Below are positions 37,659-47,538 of a stretch of DNA of 64,000 nucleotides, in pieces. Source of the DNA: Synechocystis sp. LKSZ1 (GTDB lineage: Bacteria; Cyanobacteriota; Cyanobacteriia; Cyanobacteriales; Microcystaceae). A program made the translations under genes and the position numbers. The stretch spans positions 1,302,001 through 1,366,000 of the forward strand of contig NZ_AP031572.1 in assembly GCF_040436315.1 (NCBI RefSeq), written 5' to 3'. Numbering within the stretch: the stretch's first letter is position 1; each line of letters starts with the position of its first letter. The notes under the pieces were generated by a model. The model had not been told where the DNA came from and ran no database searches. It saw only the letters and a list, made by a program, of their open reading frames with translations.

Positions 37659-37979
37659 GCTTGATTTTGAGTAAGAGTCTTCTGGATTATACCGAACTTA
37701 GAAACGAACTATAAATGACGATATATTTAAATTTAGACTTTAATATATATTAAAAATATCTGGCTTGCTTTAATTCCTTTGTCTTCTATATCACTTAAAG
37801 ATTACAACAATATTTAATTTGAATTTGAATTTGACATCATTTTTTATGACTAGTAATATATATCAAATGGCTTACCTTGTTAGATATTCTAGCTTAAATA
37901 TTGTATTTGATACTAGATACAATCACTATGTCTTAGTTTTTGTACTGATAAAATAGTGTTTATAGTACAAAATTCCTAA
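37659..37979. other. AT-rich intergenic stretch
   Basis: About 320 bases of very AT-rich DNA, continuing to about 38040, separate the GT-C-like gene from the PucC-family gene. I find no gene, RNA or clear repeat in it. Its composition matches the gene at 35715-37658, so both probably belong to one acquired block whose right border is near 38049. Confidence 0.6.
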
Positions 37980-38048
37980 ATGACTTGGTTTAGATTTAAT
38001 AATTCATTATTGGTATCCTTGATAAAAATCATGTTGTCTCAACATTCT

Positions 38049-39506
38049 ATGGCCACTGTCGAAACTGATCCTGTCTCTAGCTTACCGAAGCTCGGTTTAC
38101 ACACTATGTTCCGCCTGGGTTTGTTTCAAATGGGCCTGGGAATTATGTCCTTGCTGACCCTAGGCGTTCTCAACCGTATTTTGATTGATGAACTGTCGGT
38201 TGTCCCCTGGATTGCAGCCAGTGCCATTGCAGTTTATCAGTTTGTCAGTCCGGCGCGGGTTTGGTTTGGCCAGCTATCCGACAGCAAGCGGATTTGGGAC
38301 TACCAGCGCACGGGTTATGTCTGGATTGGAGCCATTCTGTTTACAACTTCCTCCTTTCTGGCCCTGCAGGTGGTGTGGCAACTGGGTCTGAGTCTCCAGG
38401 CTTCCGGCTGGAGTTTGGTAACCATGGCCTGGGCCGTTTTGCTCGGCGTTGTTTTTGGCGGCTATGGCCTGAGCTTGAGCATGAGTTCTACACCCTTTGC
38501 GGCCCTGTTGGTGGATGTTTCTGACGAAGATAATCGCTCTCAATTGGTGGGGATTGTTTGGTCGATGTTGATGGTGGGCATTGTGGTTGGGGCCATTGTC
38601 AGCTCTAAGTTGTTAAATACTCCTAATATTTGTGGCCAGGCAATTTTGACCTATGATCCCAGCAAGGGGGGAGGCACTGTCAATATCTCTGAACTCCAGG
38701 CGGCCATTAATCCAGTCTTTGTGATCATGCCGGGCCTGGTTCTGGGCTTGGCTTGGATTGCGACCCTGGGAGTGGAAAAACGCTATTCTCGCTTTAGTAC
38801 ACGCTCCCACTACGTTGAACGAGAAGACCAAATTACCCTGGGCCGGGCCCTGAAAATTTTAACCGCTAGCCGACAGACGGGCCTATTTTTTGGCTTTTTA
38901 CTCCTGCTAACCCTCAGTTTATTTATGCAGGATGCGGTACTGGAACCCTACGGCGGTGAAGTGTTTGGCCTGTGTATTGCGGAAACTACTCAATTGAATG
39001 CCTTCTTTGGGACAGGAACCCTGATCGGCATTGGTTCAACGGGCTTTTTGGTGTTACCCCATCTCGGTAAACAACGAACCACGGCCCTGGGCTGTGCCTT
39101 GGCGGCGGCCTGTTTTAGCCTACTGATTCTTGCGGGTTTTACCCAGAATGTTAGCTTACTCAAATCAGGACTCTTGTTCTTTGGCCTGGCTTCCGGCATG
39201 ATTACAGCCGGTGCAACCAGTTTAATGCTGGATCTCACGGCGGCAGAAACGGCAGGAACCTTTATTGGGGCCTGGGGCCTGTCCCAAGCAATGTCTCGCG
39301 GCTTGGCGACGGTGTTGGGGGGCGTTGTTCTCAATATTGGCAAGGAGATCTTTAGCCAACCGGTTTTAGCCTATGGTTTGGTATTTCTACTCCAAGCCGT
39401 TGGCTTAGTGGCCTCCATTTTTTTGCTCAATCGGGTCAATATCCGGGAGTTCCAAGACAACGCCCAAAGGGCCATTGCCACTGTTATGGCGGGGGATTTA
39501 GATTAA
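38049..39506 (+). CDS. PucC/BCH2-family major facilitator protein
   Basis: The 485-residue protein has about twelve membrane helices and the PucC/BCH2 features KLGLHTMFRLGLFQMGLG and WFGQLSDSKRIWDY. The family includes PucC of purple bacteria (light-harvesting complex assembly), and cyanobacterial members are linked to chlorophyll or pigment-protein assembly. The ATG at 38049 (MATVETD) is favoured over the ATG at 37980 because the sequence before it has the AT-rich intergenic composition. A tRNA gene follows on the opposite strand. Confidence 0.88.
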   Translation: MATVETDPVSSLPKLGLHTMFRLGLFQMGLGIMSLLTLGVLNRILIDELSVVPWIAASAIAVYQFVSPARVWFGQLSDSKRIWDYQRTGYVWIGAILFTTSSFLALQVVWQLGLSLQASGWSLVTMAWAVLLGVVFGGYGLSLSMSSTPFAALLVDVSDEDNRSQLVGIVWSMLMVGIVVGAIVSSKLLNTPNICGQAILTYDPSKGGGTVNISELQAAINPVFVIMPGLVLGLAWIATLGVEKRYSRFSTRSHYVEREDQITLGRALKILTASRQTGLFFGFLLLLTLSLFMQDAVLEPYGGEVFGLCIAETTQLNAFFGTGTLIGIGSTGFLVLPHLGKQRTTALGCALAAACFSLLILAGFTQNVSLLKSGLLFFGLASGMITAGATSLMLDLTAAETAGTFIGAWGLSQAMSRGLATVLGGVVLNIGKEIFSQPVLAYGLVFLLQAVGLVASIFLLNRVNIREFQDNAQRAIATVMAGDLD

Positions 39507-39511
39507 TTCAA

Positions 39512-39596
39512 CGGAGAGGGGGGGATTCGAACCCCCGTTGGGTTGCCCCAAAACAGATTTCGAGTCTGCCGCATTCAACCACTCTGCCACCTCTCC
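39512..39596 (-). tRNA. tRNA-Ser (CGA)
   Basis: Read on the minus strand, the 85-base gene starts GGAGAGGTGGCAGAGTGG, has anticodon loop CTCGAAA with anticodon CGA, a long variable arm (class II), TTCGAATC in the T loop, and ends CCTCTCCG. The CCA end is not encoded. Confidence 0.95.
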
Positions 39597-39645
39597 CAGG
39601 GCCTCGCTAGAGGCAGGCTTATTGTTCATTCTAAGGGAATTGGCC

Positions 39646-41025
39646 CTATTTTTCGCTAGAGAGGGCCGGCATGGTGGTGATATACCAAGTTAACAGGCCC
39701 CCGGCAACGGCCATCACAGCCAAGGACAAGAGCACCGGCCTCAGGCCAAAGAGGCTTTCGGCTACCCCTGCCAGGGCTAAGGGTAGAGAAAGCGCAATAT
39801 TGTTGACGTTATTTTCTAGGCCAAAGACCTTGCCATGTAATTCCGGGGGGGTTTCGACCTGGAGCATGGTCTGCATGGGCACACCAACTAAGGCCGCAAA
39901 AAAGCCCAGAATAGTGGTTAGGCCAAAGGTGAGGACTAAATTGCGATTAAACACCGCCAGGCCCAATAGACAAACCCCCATACCGAGGGAACCCCAGAGG
40001 GCCAGTTGAATCTGGGATAGTCGTTGGCCGCCGTAACCTACCCCTACGGCCCCAATGGCCATGCCGACTCCGCCGAAGGCCAGGAGAAAGCCAAATTGCG
40101 AGGCCTTGAGACCCGGTAAATTGGCCGCCATGCTAACGGCGAGTACCGAGAGGGCCGCAAAAATGGAAAAGAGAATCAGCAATTGAATCAGGGCATTGCG
40201 AACCCGATGATTTTCCCGTAGGTAGTCGATGCCATCTAGAATATCCCTGAAAACATGGGGATACTCGTATCCTTCGGGGCGTAGCTTTTCACCAGTTTGC
40301 AACAGGAGAAAGATGACCCCCGACAATAGATAGGCTCCGCCGACAACACCAACTTTGCCTAAATCCCAAGTCCCCTGCACTGAGCCTAATAATTGATCCG
40401 CTAAGGCCAAGAGGGGTTCGCCAATGGCAAAGCCGATAATGAGCACCGCCATTTGGGTCAGGGTACTGAGGGAATTGGCCGCCAGGAGATAGCGACGACG
40501 CACAATCAGGGGCAGGGTTGATTGTTCCGCCGGAGCAAAAAACTGGGTCAAGGTGGAGACGGTAAAGGTGACAACCAAGAGAATTACAAACCCCAGGGGG
40601 ACTTGAAAACTATCGTGTTCAGTAGCATGCCAACGCCGCAAAAAACTGGGCAACCAAGCTAGGGGCAGGGTCAGTTTCGTCTGCTGGCTTAACCAGATCA
40701 GAGGCGGCAAACTCAAGACAAAGGCCCCGCGTAGCAGGTTCGTAATGATCAGGACTTCTTTTTTGAGCCAACGATCCACATAAACCCCAGCCAGGGAGCC
40801 AAACAGAACTGCTGGGATCGTATTGGCGATCATAATGGCCGAGACCCAACCACTAATCGACTGGTTAACCCCTTGGTAGTGATTAGCCACGAGGGAGATC
40901 ATCAGCACCAAGTAAAATTTATCGGCCAATTGGGAAAAAATTTGCCCAAACCAGAGGGAAAGAAAACGAGGATTCCGCAAAATGGGCCCAAAACCCTGCC
41001 GAGATGTGATTAGCTTGGATTCCAT
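39646..41025 (-). CDS. Major facilitator superfamily transporter
   Basis: This protein of about 459 residues has 12 predicted helices and the MFS_3 (EntS-like exporter) features FLSLWFGQIFSQLADKFY and the A-motif-like GSLAGVYVDRWLKKEVL. The conserved Gly-x-x-x-Asp-Arg after helix 2 is visible. Members export siderophores, drugs or other small molecules; the substrate is not known. The ATG at 41025 is chosen over a TTG at 41046. It is in line with dnaA on the minus strand but separated by 133 bases. Confidence 0.88.
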   Translation of the reverse strand: MESKLITSRQGFGPILRNPRFLSLWFGQIFSQLADKFYLVLMISLVANHYQGVNQSISGWVSAIMIANTIPAVLFGSLAGVYVDRWLKKEVLIITNLLRGAFVLSLPPLIWLSQQTKLTLPLAWLPSFLRRWHATEHDSFQVPLGFVILLVVTFTVSTLTQFFAPAEQSTLPLIVRRRYLLAANSLSTLTQMAVLIIGFAIGEPLLALADQLLGSVQGTWDLGKVGVVGGAYLLSGVIFLLLQTGEKLRPEGYEYPHVFRDILDGIDYLRENHRVRNALIQLLILFSIFAALSVLAVSMAANLPGLKASQFGFLLAFGGVGMAIGAVGVGYGGQRLSQIQLALWGSLGMGVCLLGLAVFNRNLVLTFGLTTILGFFAALVGVPMQTMLQVETPPELHGKVFGLENNVNNIALSLPLALAGVAESLFGLRPVLLSLAVMAVAGGLLTWYITTMPALSSEK

Positions 41026-41158
41026 GGAGGAAGCTGATGGGGGCAATTTTAAAGATCACAAGAGTCAAGGGAAATCGGGGGTATTCCGCACAAGAACCCC
41101 TTAGCCAACTCCTTTTAAAACTCTAGCGTTAATTGCGGCGGTTATTGCGACCCTTGTT

Positions 41159-42502
41159 TCAAGGCTCTGGGCGACTGGCAATATTAATCCGGTCACTCAG
41201 TTCCGACAGCAACTGGCTGAGTTCCCAGTCCTTTTGCTGGAGTTGGGTAATTTTTTCACAGCTATACATCACCGTCGTGTGGTCTTTACCCCCAAACTCC
41301 TGGCCAATGCGCGGTAAGCTGAGTTCTGTATGTTGGCGCATTAAGTACATTCCCACCTGTCTGGCCAAGCTGACTTCCCGCCGTCGGGAATTCCCCTTGA
41401 GATCCTCAATGCTTAGTTTGTAGGCCTGGGCAATGATATTAAGAATGGTTTCCGGGGATACTTCTACTTTTTCAAGCGGGGGATTGAGCACCGGCATGAT
41501 GTTTTTAACCGTCATGGGCACCCCCGACAGAGAGGTATAAGCTATAGCCCGCAGGAGGGCCCCCTCCAATTCCCGGATATTAGCGGTGTAGTGGGTGGCA
41601 ATGTATTCAATCACCTCCCGCGGCAGGCGCATATTTTCGTACTCGGCTTTCTTTTGTAGAATGGCCATGCGGGTTTCCAGATCCGGTACTTGAATGTCGG
41701 CAATCAGTCCCATGGAGAAGCGGGAAATGAGACGGTCTTGCAGGCCAGGAATGCGTTTGGGCGGTCGATCCGAGGCCAATACCACCTGTTTACCGGCCTC
41801 ATGCAGGGTATTGAAGGTATGGAAAAATTCTTCTTGGGTGAACTCCTTGCCTTTTATAAATTGAATATCATCAATCAGGAGAAAATCGGCACTGCGATAA
41901 TGCTCCCGAAAGGTCTCCATCTTGTCCTGACGGATAGCTGTGATCAGGTCATTGGTAAATTGCTCCGTGGAAATATAAAAAACGCGAGAGGACGGATACA
42001 TTTCCAAACGATAGTGGGCAATAGCCTGCATCAAATGGGTTTTTCCCAGGCCCACGCCACCACAGAGAAACAGAGGATTAAACTCCCGCCCAGGGGATTC
42101 TGCAACAGCGAGGGAAGCAGCATGGGCCATACGATTCGTGGGACCAACCACAAAGCGGGAAAAGGTATATTTGGGATTTAGGGGCGAGGCCGGACGCCGG
42201 CCCTCTCGTTCCAGCTTGGTGGCTGGGCGTTCAGACAAGGATAAATTTTCTCCCGTTGCGGTGGTTAATTGGACTTCCACGGCTTTGCCCAGCAGACGAC
42301 TAAAGACCTCCGTCAGCAAGGGCAGGTAGTGTTTATGGAGATGGTTGAGGACGAATAAATTGGCGGCCTGGAGGACAACCCGTTGTTCCGTAGCGCTTTG
42401 CAGGGTTGCCGTCTGAATCCAGGTTTCAAAGGCCGGGCGAGTGAGTTGGCTCTGGAGTTGTTCTAGGGCTTGCGACCACAGTTGTTGCTCAGAAATCGTC
42501 AC
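41159..42502 (-). CDS. dnaA: Chromosomal replication initiator DnaA
   Basis: Domain I ([17 protein letters not shown]), domain III with Walker [14 protein letters not shown], Walker [12 protein letters not shown] and the arginine-rich sensor region, and domain IV with the DNA-binding signature [15 protein letters not shown] are all present. The protein has 447 residues and starts at a GTG. dnaN and other origin genes are not adjacent, as is common in cyanobacteria where dnaA is not next to the origin. It is divergent from clpS. Confidence 0.98.
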   Translation of the reverse strand: MTISEQQLWSQALEQLQSQLTRPAFETWIQTATLQSATEQRVVLQAANLFVLNHLHKHYLPLLTEVFSRLLGKAVEVQLTTATGENLSLSERPATKLEREGRRPASPLNPKYTFSRFVVGPTNRMAHAASLAVAESPGREFNPLFLCGGVGLGKTHLMQAIAHYRLEMYPSSRVFYISTEQFTNDLITAIRQDKMETFREHYRSADFLLIDDIQFIKGKEFTQEEFFHTFNTLHEAGKQVVLASDRPPKRIPGLQDRLISRFSMGLIADIQVPDLETRMAILQKKAEYENMRLPREVIEYIATHYTANIRELEGALLRAIAYTSLSGVPMTVKNIMPVLNPPLEKVEVSPETILNIIAQAYKLSIEDLKGNSRRREVSLARQVGMYLMRQHTELSLPRIGQEFGGKDHTTVMYSCEKITQLQQKDWELSQLLSELSDRINIASRPEP

Positions 42503-42672
42503 GACTTACCGTTACCCCTACACGAACAAAGAAAAGAGCCTGGCCCTGATGGGCGGGGGTATTCAAGCTTTCATAATATATTTAGAAAGAGAACAACCCA
42601 CAGAGTCCTAATCATACCGAAATTACAAAACTCATGCGTCAAGACTTTTTGGCCACAAGAGGGATGGGAACA

Positions 42673-42960
42673 ATGTCTGCGACGGTAACCCCTGACCGTG
42701 GAACAACCTTAGTGCGCAAAACCTATCCCAACTACAAGGTCATCGTGCTCAATGACGATTTCAACACCTTCCAGCATGTAGCGGACTGTCTGCTCAAATA
42801 TATCCCTGGCATGACCCCGGATACCGCTTGGGCCTTGACCAATCAAGTCCACTACGATGGCCAGGCTATCGTCTGGACGGGGCCCCAGGAACCCGCAGAA
42901 TTGTATCACCAGCAACTGCGTCGGGAGGGCCTGACTATGGCTCCCCTAGAACCGGCTTGA
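42673..42960 (+). CDS. clpS: ATP-dependent Clp protease adaptor ClpS
   Basis: The ClpS core is clear: YKVIVLNDDFNTFQHVADCL and the region with AWALTNQVHYDGQAIV, which together bind N-degron residues and the ClpC/ClpA N domain. The start is uncertain: ATG at 42673 (MSATVTPDRG) is used, with ATG at 42634 and 42664 as longer options; the purine stretch GGGATGGGAACA precedes 42673. It gives 95 residues. The last 15 bases overlap the convergent aminotransferase gene. Cyanobacteria often have two ClpS paralogues. Confidence 0.92.
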   Translation: MSATVTPDRGTTLVRKTYPNYKVIVLNDDFNTFQHVADCLLKYIPGMTPDTAWALTNQVHYDGQAIVWTGPQEPAELYHQQLRREGLTMAPLEPA

Positions 42961-44145
42961 AAAATCAGGTCTGGCCTCTTGCAAAAAGTCTTGGAGACGA
43001 CGGACGGCTTCGACGAGGGTCGGTGGGTCTTGCACCAAGGCAAACCGCACAAATCCTTCTCCGCCAGCCCCAAAGCCCGCACCGGGAGAGGCCGCAACGC
43101 CTGTTTTCAAAACGAGTTGGCGACAAAATTCCAAAGAACGAGTCTGCCAAGGGGCGGGTAGAGGGGCCCAGACGTACATGGTGGCCAATGGCCGGGGAAC
43201 TGGCCAAGGGATCTCCGCTAGGGCCTGGATAAACTGATCGCGGCGTTGGGCAAAAATTTGCACGGTCTCTTGGATCAGCTGGGGTGGGCTTTGCAGGGCC
43301 GTGATGGCCCCCTGCAGAATGCCTTGGTACTGATTGAAGTCCACAATGGCCTTGATCCGACGCAGGGCCTGGATTAGTTGGGCATTCCCCACCGCAAAGC
43401 CGATGCGAAAGCCTCCCATGTTGTAGGACTTAGAGAAGGTAAAAAATTCAATACTGCGCTCCTTGGAACGATCGGCCTGGAGAAAGGATGGGGGAAGCGG
43501 GGCACCGCCAAAGACCAAGTCACAGTAGGGAAAATCGTGAACCACCACTAGATCGTAGCGCTGGGCGAAGGCCAGGGCCGCCTGAAAAAAATCGAGGCTG
43601 GCCGTCGCCGTGGTGGGATTATGGGGATAGCTCAAAACCATGAGCTTGGCCCTAGCCAGGACCGCGTCAGGAACCTCGCTAAAAACTGGCAAAAACTGGT
43701 TTTCGGGGCGGAGGGGCATAGGGTAAATTTCCCCGCCTGCTAAGTAAACCCCCCCGGCATGAGAGGGATAACCCGGATCCAGGAGAAGCGCCACATCTCC
43801 CGGATTCAGAATCGCTAGAGGCAAATGGGCCGTGCCTTCCTGGGAACCGATCAAGCTCAGTACTTCGGTTTCGGGGTCTACCCCCAGGCCAAAGCGGGCT
43901 TCGTACCATTTTGCTACGGCCCGACGAAAGGCCTGAGTACCTTGGTGTAGAAGATAACCGTGGGTCTGGGGCCGCTGGAGAGCCTCGGCAATCGTCGCCA
44001 GAATTTGGGGATGGGTCGGCAAATCTGAGGATCCTAAGGATAGGTCGATCAGAGATTGGCCCTGCTTTTTGGCTTCGGTCTTGGCCTGATCCATATCCGC
44101 AAAGACATTGGCTGGGAGAGAATGTAAACGCTGGGCAAACTGCAT
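42946..44145 (-). CDS. Class I/II PLP aminotransferase (LL-DAP or alanine type)
   Basis: The ATG at 44145 (MQFAQRLHSLPANVF) gives 399 residues, while upstream codons in frame lack family features. The PLP lysine is in FFTFSKSYNMGGFRIGFA, and the other class I landmarks are SYPHNPTTA and VVHDFPYCDLVF. The sequence resembles LL-diaminopimelate aminotransferase and related aminotransferases of lysine or alanine metabolism, but I cannot separate them. It follows nblS by 19 bases on the same strand and so may be cotranscribed with that kinase. Its 3' end overlaps clpS. Confidence 0.9.
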   Translation of the reverse strand: MQFAQRLHSLPANVFADMDQAKTEAKKQGQSLIDLSLGSSDLPTHPQILATIAEALQRPQTHGYLLHQGTQAFRRAVAKWYEARFGLGVDPETEVLSLIGSQEGTAHLPLAILNPGDVALLLDPGYPSHAGGVYLAGGEIYPMPLRPENQFLPVFSEVPDAVLARAKLMVLSYPHNPTTATASLDFFQAALAFAQRYDLVVVHDFPYCDLVFGGAPLPPSFLQADRSKERSIEFFTFSKSYNMGGFRIGFAVGNAQLIQALRRIKAIVDFNQYQGILQGAITALQSPPQLIQETVQIFAQRRDQFIQALAEIPWPVPRPLATMYVWAPLPAPWQTRSLEFCRQLVLKTGVAASPGAGFGAGGEGFVRFALVQDPPTLVEAVRRLQDFLQEARPDFSSRF

Positions 44146-44164
44146 AGACAGGCAATACCAAAGA

Positions 44165-46141
44165 TTAACGGATGCTGAGGCCGAGACGGGCCGATGGGCT
44201 GGGAGTGGCGGCTTGATACAGACTGAGGTCAAACCAAAAAGTTGTACCAACGCCCACTTCACTGACCAGATGAATTTGACTGTGGTGTTTTTCGATAATA
44301 TTTTTCACGATGGAAAGACCCAGACCGGTTCCCTCTAGGGTGTGTACCCGATTTTCCACCCGGAAAAAACGGTCAAAGATGGCCATTTGATCCTCGGGAT
44401 CAATGCCAATCCCCGTATCAGCGATTTCTAGGCGCACTAGGCTCGTAGGGTTCTCTTCTGACAGAGCAGTTATTTTGTAGGCACGGATCAGGATTTTGCC
44501 CCCTTCCGGCGTAAACTTCAGAGCGTTCCCCACTAGATTCGTCATCACCTGGAGTAACAGATCGTAGTGCCCTAATACGGGAGGAAGATTGGTTTCAATC
44601 TCATGGCTGAGGGAAAGGCCCTTATCTTTGGCATTGAGTTGGTAAGTGCGTAAACTTTGCTCAATCAACGGGTGGAGTTCCACGGCCTCCAATTGGTAGA
44701 TCTTGGAGGATTCTAACCGAGACAAATCCAAAACATCATTGACTAATCGAGTTAATCGATCGGTTTCGTGGTTAGCCGTTTCTAGAAATTCTCGTCGTTC
44801 CACCTCCGTTAGGTCTTCCCCAAACTCACAGAGAGTTTCAATAAAAGATTTGATATTAAAAAGCGGGGTGCGGAGTTCGTGGGAAACGTTACTAATAAAT
44901 TGACTCTTGGCCTCATTTAATTCCACTTCCCGCGTAATGTCCTGGACAGTCATCACAATACCCTTCAGGGTTTCTCGGGATTGGTCAAAGACCTGGGTTA
45001 ACATCAGGCGAATGGTTCGGGGAACCGGCTGAGTTAGGGTAATACGAAACTCCTCTGGTGCAAAAACCACCTCCGGGGTTGGAGGAGTTATCTCTAGACG
45101 GGAGGAATGCTGTTCCTGAGTCAGGTCTCGGAGAGGCTGGGTCAACTGAGCCGTAATTTCCGGCGGTAGGTATTCCAATAAATTTTGGCCGATCACCTCC
45201 TGGCCATCCCAGGCAAAGAGACGACGAGCCGTAGGATTAACCAATAAAAGTTGTAAATTCGTATCCACCAGCATGGCCCCATCAGCAATGGTGGAAACTA
45301 ATGTATCCAGTTTGGCCTTTTCGGCGGTCATTTCCTCAATGTTTTGCTCTTCGTAGCGTTCTAAACGCTCGGCCATTTCATTGAAATTAACAATTAACTC
45401 GCCCAATTCTCCACCAAAGGGCAGGGTGATCCGTTGCTGAAAATTTCCTGCCGCAATGTTCTTGACCCCCATCAGTAATTCCTTAATCGGTTGGGTAATG
45501 GTCAAGGCATTAAAAACGGCCCCCAGGATCACCATCACCCAGATTGAAATAAAGACCGCAATGGTGACATCCCGGGTCAGGTTGGAGGAATTCACCACAG
45601 CAGGATTGGGATTAATACCCAGGGCCAACACACCCAGATAATGGCCCTCGTGACGTAGGGGCACAAAGACGTCGGTAACTTCTCCCTGGGGTGTTCGGTG
45701 CTGACGTACTAAAGGCAGGTCGGTACTGGAAAAATCCGGCTCTGGCAGTTCAATGCGTCGTTCCAGGGCTAGGGAATTCTGTACGGTGGCTTCGGAGTAG
45801 GGAATACCAAAAAAAATCTTGCCCTCGGGGTCGGCGTAGAGCATATACCGAACATTGGAGGTACTGGCGTAAAAGCGACTGGAAAAGCGGGCAACTTCCG
45901 TTAAATTTTGCTCGGCAATTAAGGGGGCCACGTTGGCCGAAAGCAGGAGGCCCAAATCACGACCAAAACGAGTATCCACCATCTGGGCTTCGTACTGAAT
46001 CGTATTGACGGCCCAGAAAGTCAAACCACTCATAAAGAGGGAAACGACTAAGGTGGCCGCGGCCATCAAACGGGTCTGGAGTGTAAACTCCGACCACCAA
46101 CGATGGATGACGGCTTGAATGGTTTGGAAAAACTCCAACAA
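44165..46141 (-). CDS. nblS: Sensor histidine kinase NblS/Hik33 (DspA)
   Basis: Order of domains: a membrane helix (LMAAATLVVSLFMSGLTFWA), an extracytoplasmic sensor of about 140 residues, a second helix, a HAMP domain with coiled coil, a PAS domain (MLVDTNLQLLLVNPTARRLF), then HisKA with the phosphorylated His near residue 421 (NVSHELRTPLF) and HATPase with LVGNALKFTP and GTGLGLSIVK. This matches the conserved cyanobacterial kinase called NblS, DspA or Hik33, which responds to high light, cold and osmotic change and phosphorylates RpaB. The start is a TTG at 46141, with an in-frame stop shortly upstream. It lies downstream of rimM. Confidence 0.94.
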   Translation of the reverse strand: MLEFFQTIQAVIHRWWSEFTLQTRLMAAATLVVSLFMSGLTFWAVNTIQYEAQMVDTRFGRDLGLLLSANVAPLIAEQNLTEVARFSSRFYASTSNVRYMLYADPEGKIFFGIPYSEATVQNSLALERRIELPEPDFSSTDLPLVRQHRTPQGEVTDVFVPLRHEGHYLGVLALGINPNPAVVNSSNLTRDVTIAVFISIWVMVILGAVFNALTITQPIKELLMGVKNIAAGNFQQRITLPFGGELGELIVNFNEMAERLERYEEQNIEEMTAEKAKLDTLVSTIADGAMLVDTNLQLLLVNPTARRLFAWDGQEVIGQNLLEYLPPEITAQLTQPLRDLTQEQHSSRLEITPPTPEVVFAPEEFRITLTQPVPRTIRLMLTQVFDQSRETLKGIVMTVQDITREVELNEAKSQFISNVSHELRTPLFNIKSFIETLCEFGEDLTEVERREFLETANHETDRLTRLVNDVLDLSRLESSKIYQLEAVELHPLIEQSLRTYQLNAKDKGLSLSHEIETNLPPVLGHYDLLLQVMTNLVGNALKFTPEGGKILIRAYKITALSEENPTSLVRLEIADTGIGIDPEDQMAIFDRFFRVENRVHTLEGTGLGLSIVKNIIEKHHSQIHLVSEVGVGTTFWFDLSLYQAATPSPSARLGLSIR

Positions 46142-46245
46142 GGCTAATTATCCGTAGGGCAATGGGTCGTGCGTCGTGGTACTGAGTTGCTAAGTCTCTA
46201 ATCCCCCTTGGCTACTTCTCATCTTATCGGAGAGGGATCCGCTTG

Positions 46246-46812
46246 TCAGGCCGTTTCGTGATTGCTATTCCCTAGTTCAAGCAGGCCCGCGGGGGGTAAA
46301 ATTTCGAGCCGGCCTTGGCTAAGGTCAACGACAGGGACAATGGCCTGGACAAAGGGTATAAGTACAGTTTTAGGTGGGGTATGCTCCCCGTCAGCGAGTT
46401 GAACCTCGAGGAGGGTATTACCGGCTTCGTAGACATCCACCACGATTCCTAAATGGGCCCCGCTGGCCTGGTGATAGACGGCCAGATTGATTAGGTCAGC
46501 CACATGGTACTCATCATCATCTAAGGGTAAGCGGTCATCCGCTGTTATCAAGAGTCGATAACCCACCAATTGTTCCGCTTGATTACGGTCTTTCACTTCA
46601 GCCAGACGCACCACAAATAGATTTTTTCCCGGAATGGGCCGCCCTGAGGTTAATTGCACCGCTCTCGGTGGTTCCCCCTGGGGCGACTGGAGCCAGCGTT
46701 GGCCCTGGCCCTGGAAACGCTGGGGAAAATCTGAACTAGAGAGAACCCGCAGTTCGCCTTGAATTCCCTGGGGTGCTACAATCGTGCCAATTTCTAGCCA
46801 ATCCTCTGCCAT
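46246..46812 (-). CDS. rimM: Ribosome maturation factor RimM
   Basis: RimM helps process 16S rRNA and assemble the 30S head. The N-terminal RimM domain begins [20 protein letters not shown], and the C-terminal PRC-barrel part contains [15 protein letters not shown] and [20 protein letters not shown]. The length of 188 residues is usual. The ATG start is at 46812. The nblS gene is 104 bases downstream on the same strand, and the toxin-antitoxin pair is divergent from it. Confidence 0.95.
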   Translation of the reverse strand: MAEDWLEIGTIVAPQGIQGELRVLSSSDFPQRFQGQGQRWLQSPQGEPPRAVQLTSGRPIPGKNLFVVRLAEVKDRNQAEQLVGYRLLITADDRLPLDDDEYHVADLINLAVYHQASGAHLGIVVDVYEAGNTLLEVQLADGEHTPPKTVLIPFVQAIVPVVDLSQGRLEILPPAGLLELGNSNHETA

Positions 46813-46901
46813 TCGTTTCTAGTTTACTGGAATAGGCTTTATTGTACTCGTAACGGCGATTCGCCCACAGCCGAACCCGTGATCGAATATTTTTTCAGCA
46901 G

Positions 46902-46924
46902 TTGTACAATAAGACGGTACACAA
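46902..46924 (+). promoter_or_regulatory. YefM-type operator/promoter of the toxin-antitoxin pair
   Basis: The perfect palindrome TTGTACAA (46902-46909) carries the core TGTACA known for YefM operators, and a second, imperfect half GTACACAA lies at 46917-46924. TACAAT at 46905-46910 could serve as the -10 box, so repressor binding would cover the promoter, in line with autoregulation by the antitoxin. Confidence 0.6.
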
Positions 46925-46936
46925 CAGGAGCCAGTC

Positions 46937-47233
46937 ATGTTGAGCACAGAAACGACTTATTCCAAAGCGAGAGCAGAACTTGCTTCCCTATTGGATGAGG
47001 TGTACGACAATCGACAGGTGGTGGTGATTAAACGCCGTAACCAGAAGAATGTCGCCTTGATAGCGGAGGAAGATCTCGCCAGCTTACTAGAGAGTGTGCA
47101 CCTGTTGCGGTCACCAGAGAATGCTCAGCGTTTATTTCAGGCCCTGGATTGGTCATATCAGATAGAAGGAGAGGGGGAGAGTTTAGACCAATTGAGACAG
47201 GAGCTGGGCCTTGGGTCGCAAAAAAGCCAATAA
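46937..47233 (+). CDS. yefM: YefM/Phd-family antitoxin
   Basis: The N-terminal Phd/YefM fold is seen in TTYSKARAELASLLDEVYDN and the following VVVIKRRNQKNVALIAEEDL, which binds operator DNA. The acidic C-terminal third neutralises the toxin. The 98-residue protein has GGAG seven bases upstream. Its stop lies 23 bases inside the toxin gene, so translation is coupled. A TGTACA operator precedes it. Confidence 0.92.
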   Translation: MLSTETTYSKARAELASLLDEVYDNRQVVVIKRRNQKNVALIAEEDLASLLESVHLLRSPENAQRLFQALDWSYQIEGEGESLDQLRQELGLGSQKSQ

Positions 47234-47525
47234 AACCGAGATCTCCAACTCATTTCACCACTACCGTCCGTTCTTTAGTCCTACCTTTAAAGAAGATTTA
47301 CGTTGGTGGTATCGACAAGACCCGAAGCGAGCTGAAAAAATTCTAGATTTAGTCGCTGATATTCTTGATGGCCATCCCTTTCAAGGATTGGGTAAACCTG
47401 AACCACTAAAATATATTGAGGCTAACACGTGGTCTCGACGAATTGATTGGGAGCATCGTTTGGTTTACCGGGTCCAAGAAGACTGTATCTACTTTCTGCA
47501 AGCTCGTTATCATTACGCACCCTAG
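47211..47525 (+). CDS. yoeB: YoeB-family ribosome-dependent mRNA interferase toxin
   Basis: YoeB cleaves mRNA on translating ribosomes. The family segments SPTFKEDLRWWYRQDPKRAE, GKPEPLKYIEANTWSRRID and WEHRLVYRV are clear. The catalytic Glu, Arg and the C-terminal RYHY are intact, so the toxin should be active. The frame opens with a TTG at 47211; no ATG exists before the conserved core. The N terminus is a little longer than usual. It ends 13 bases before a Tab2 C-terminal fragment. Confidence 0.9.
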   Translation: MGRKKANKTEISNSFHHYRPFFSPTFKEDLRWWYRQDPKRAEKILDLVADILDGHPFQGLGKPEPLKYIEANTWSRRIDWEHRLVYRVQEDCIYFLQARYHYAP

Positions 47526-47538
47526 CAACGTTCAGTTA

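Noticed and set aside
37980-38048. Longer start of the PucC-family gene
   Set aside because: The added 23 residues are encoded by AT-rich DNA like the intergenic block, and no ribosome site precedes the ATG at 37980.
41047-42672. Replication origin next to dnaA
   Set aside because: I found no cluster of TTATCCACA-type DnaA boxes or an AT-rich unwinding region on either side, and dnaN is not adjacent. Cyanobacterial origins are often away from dnaA.
43679-44161. 160-codon minus-strand frame overlapping the aminotransferase
   Set aside because: It is an alternative frame inside the aminotransferase gene with low-complexity sequence and no homology signs.
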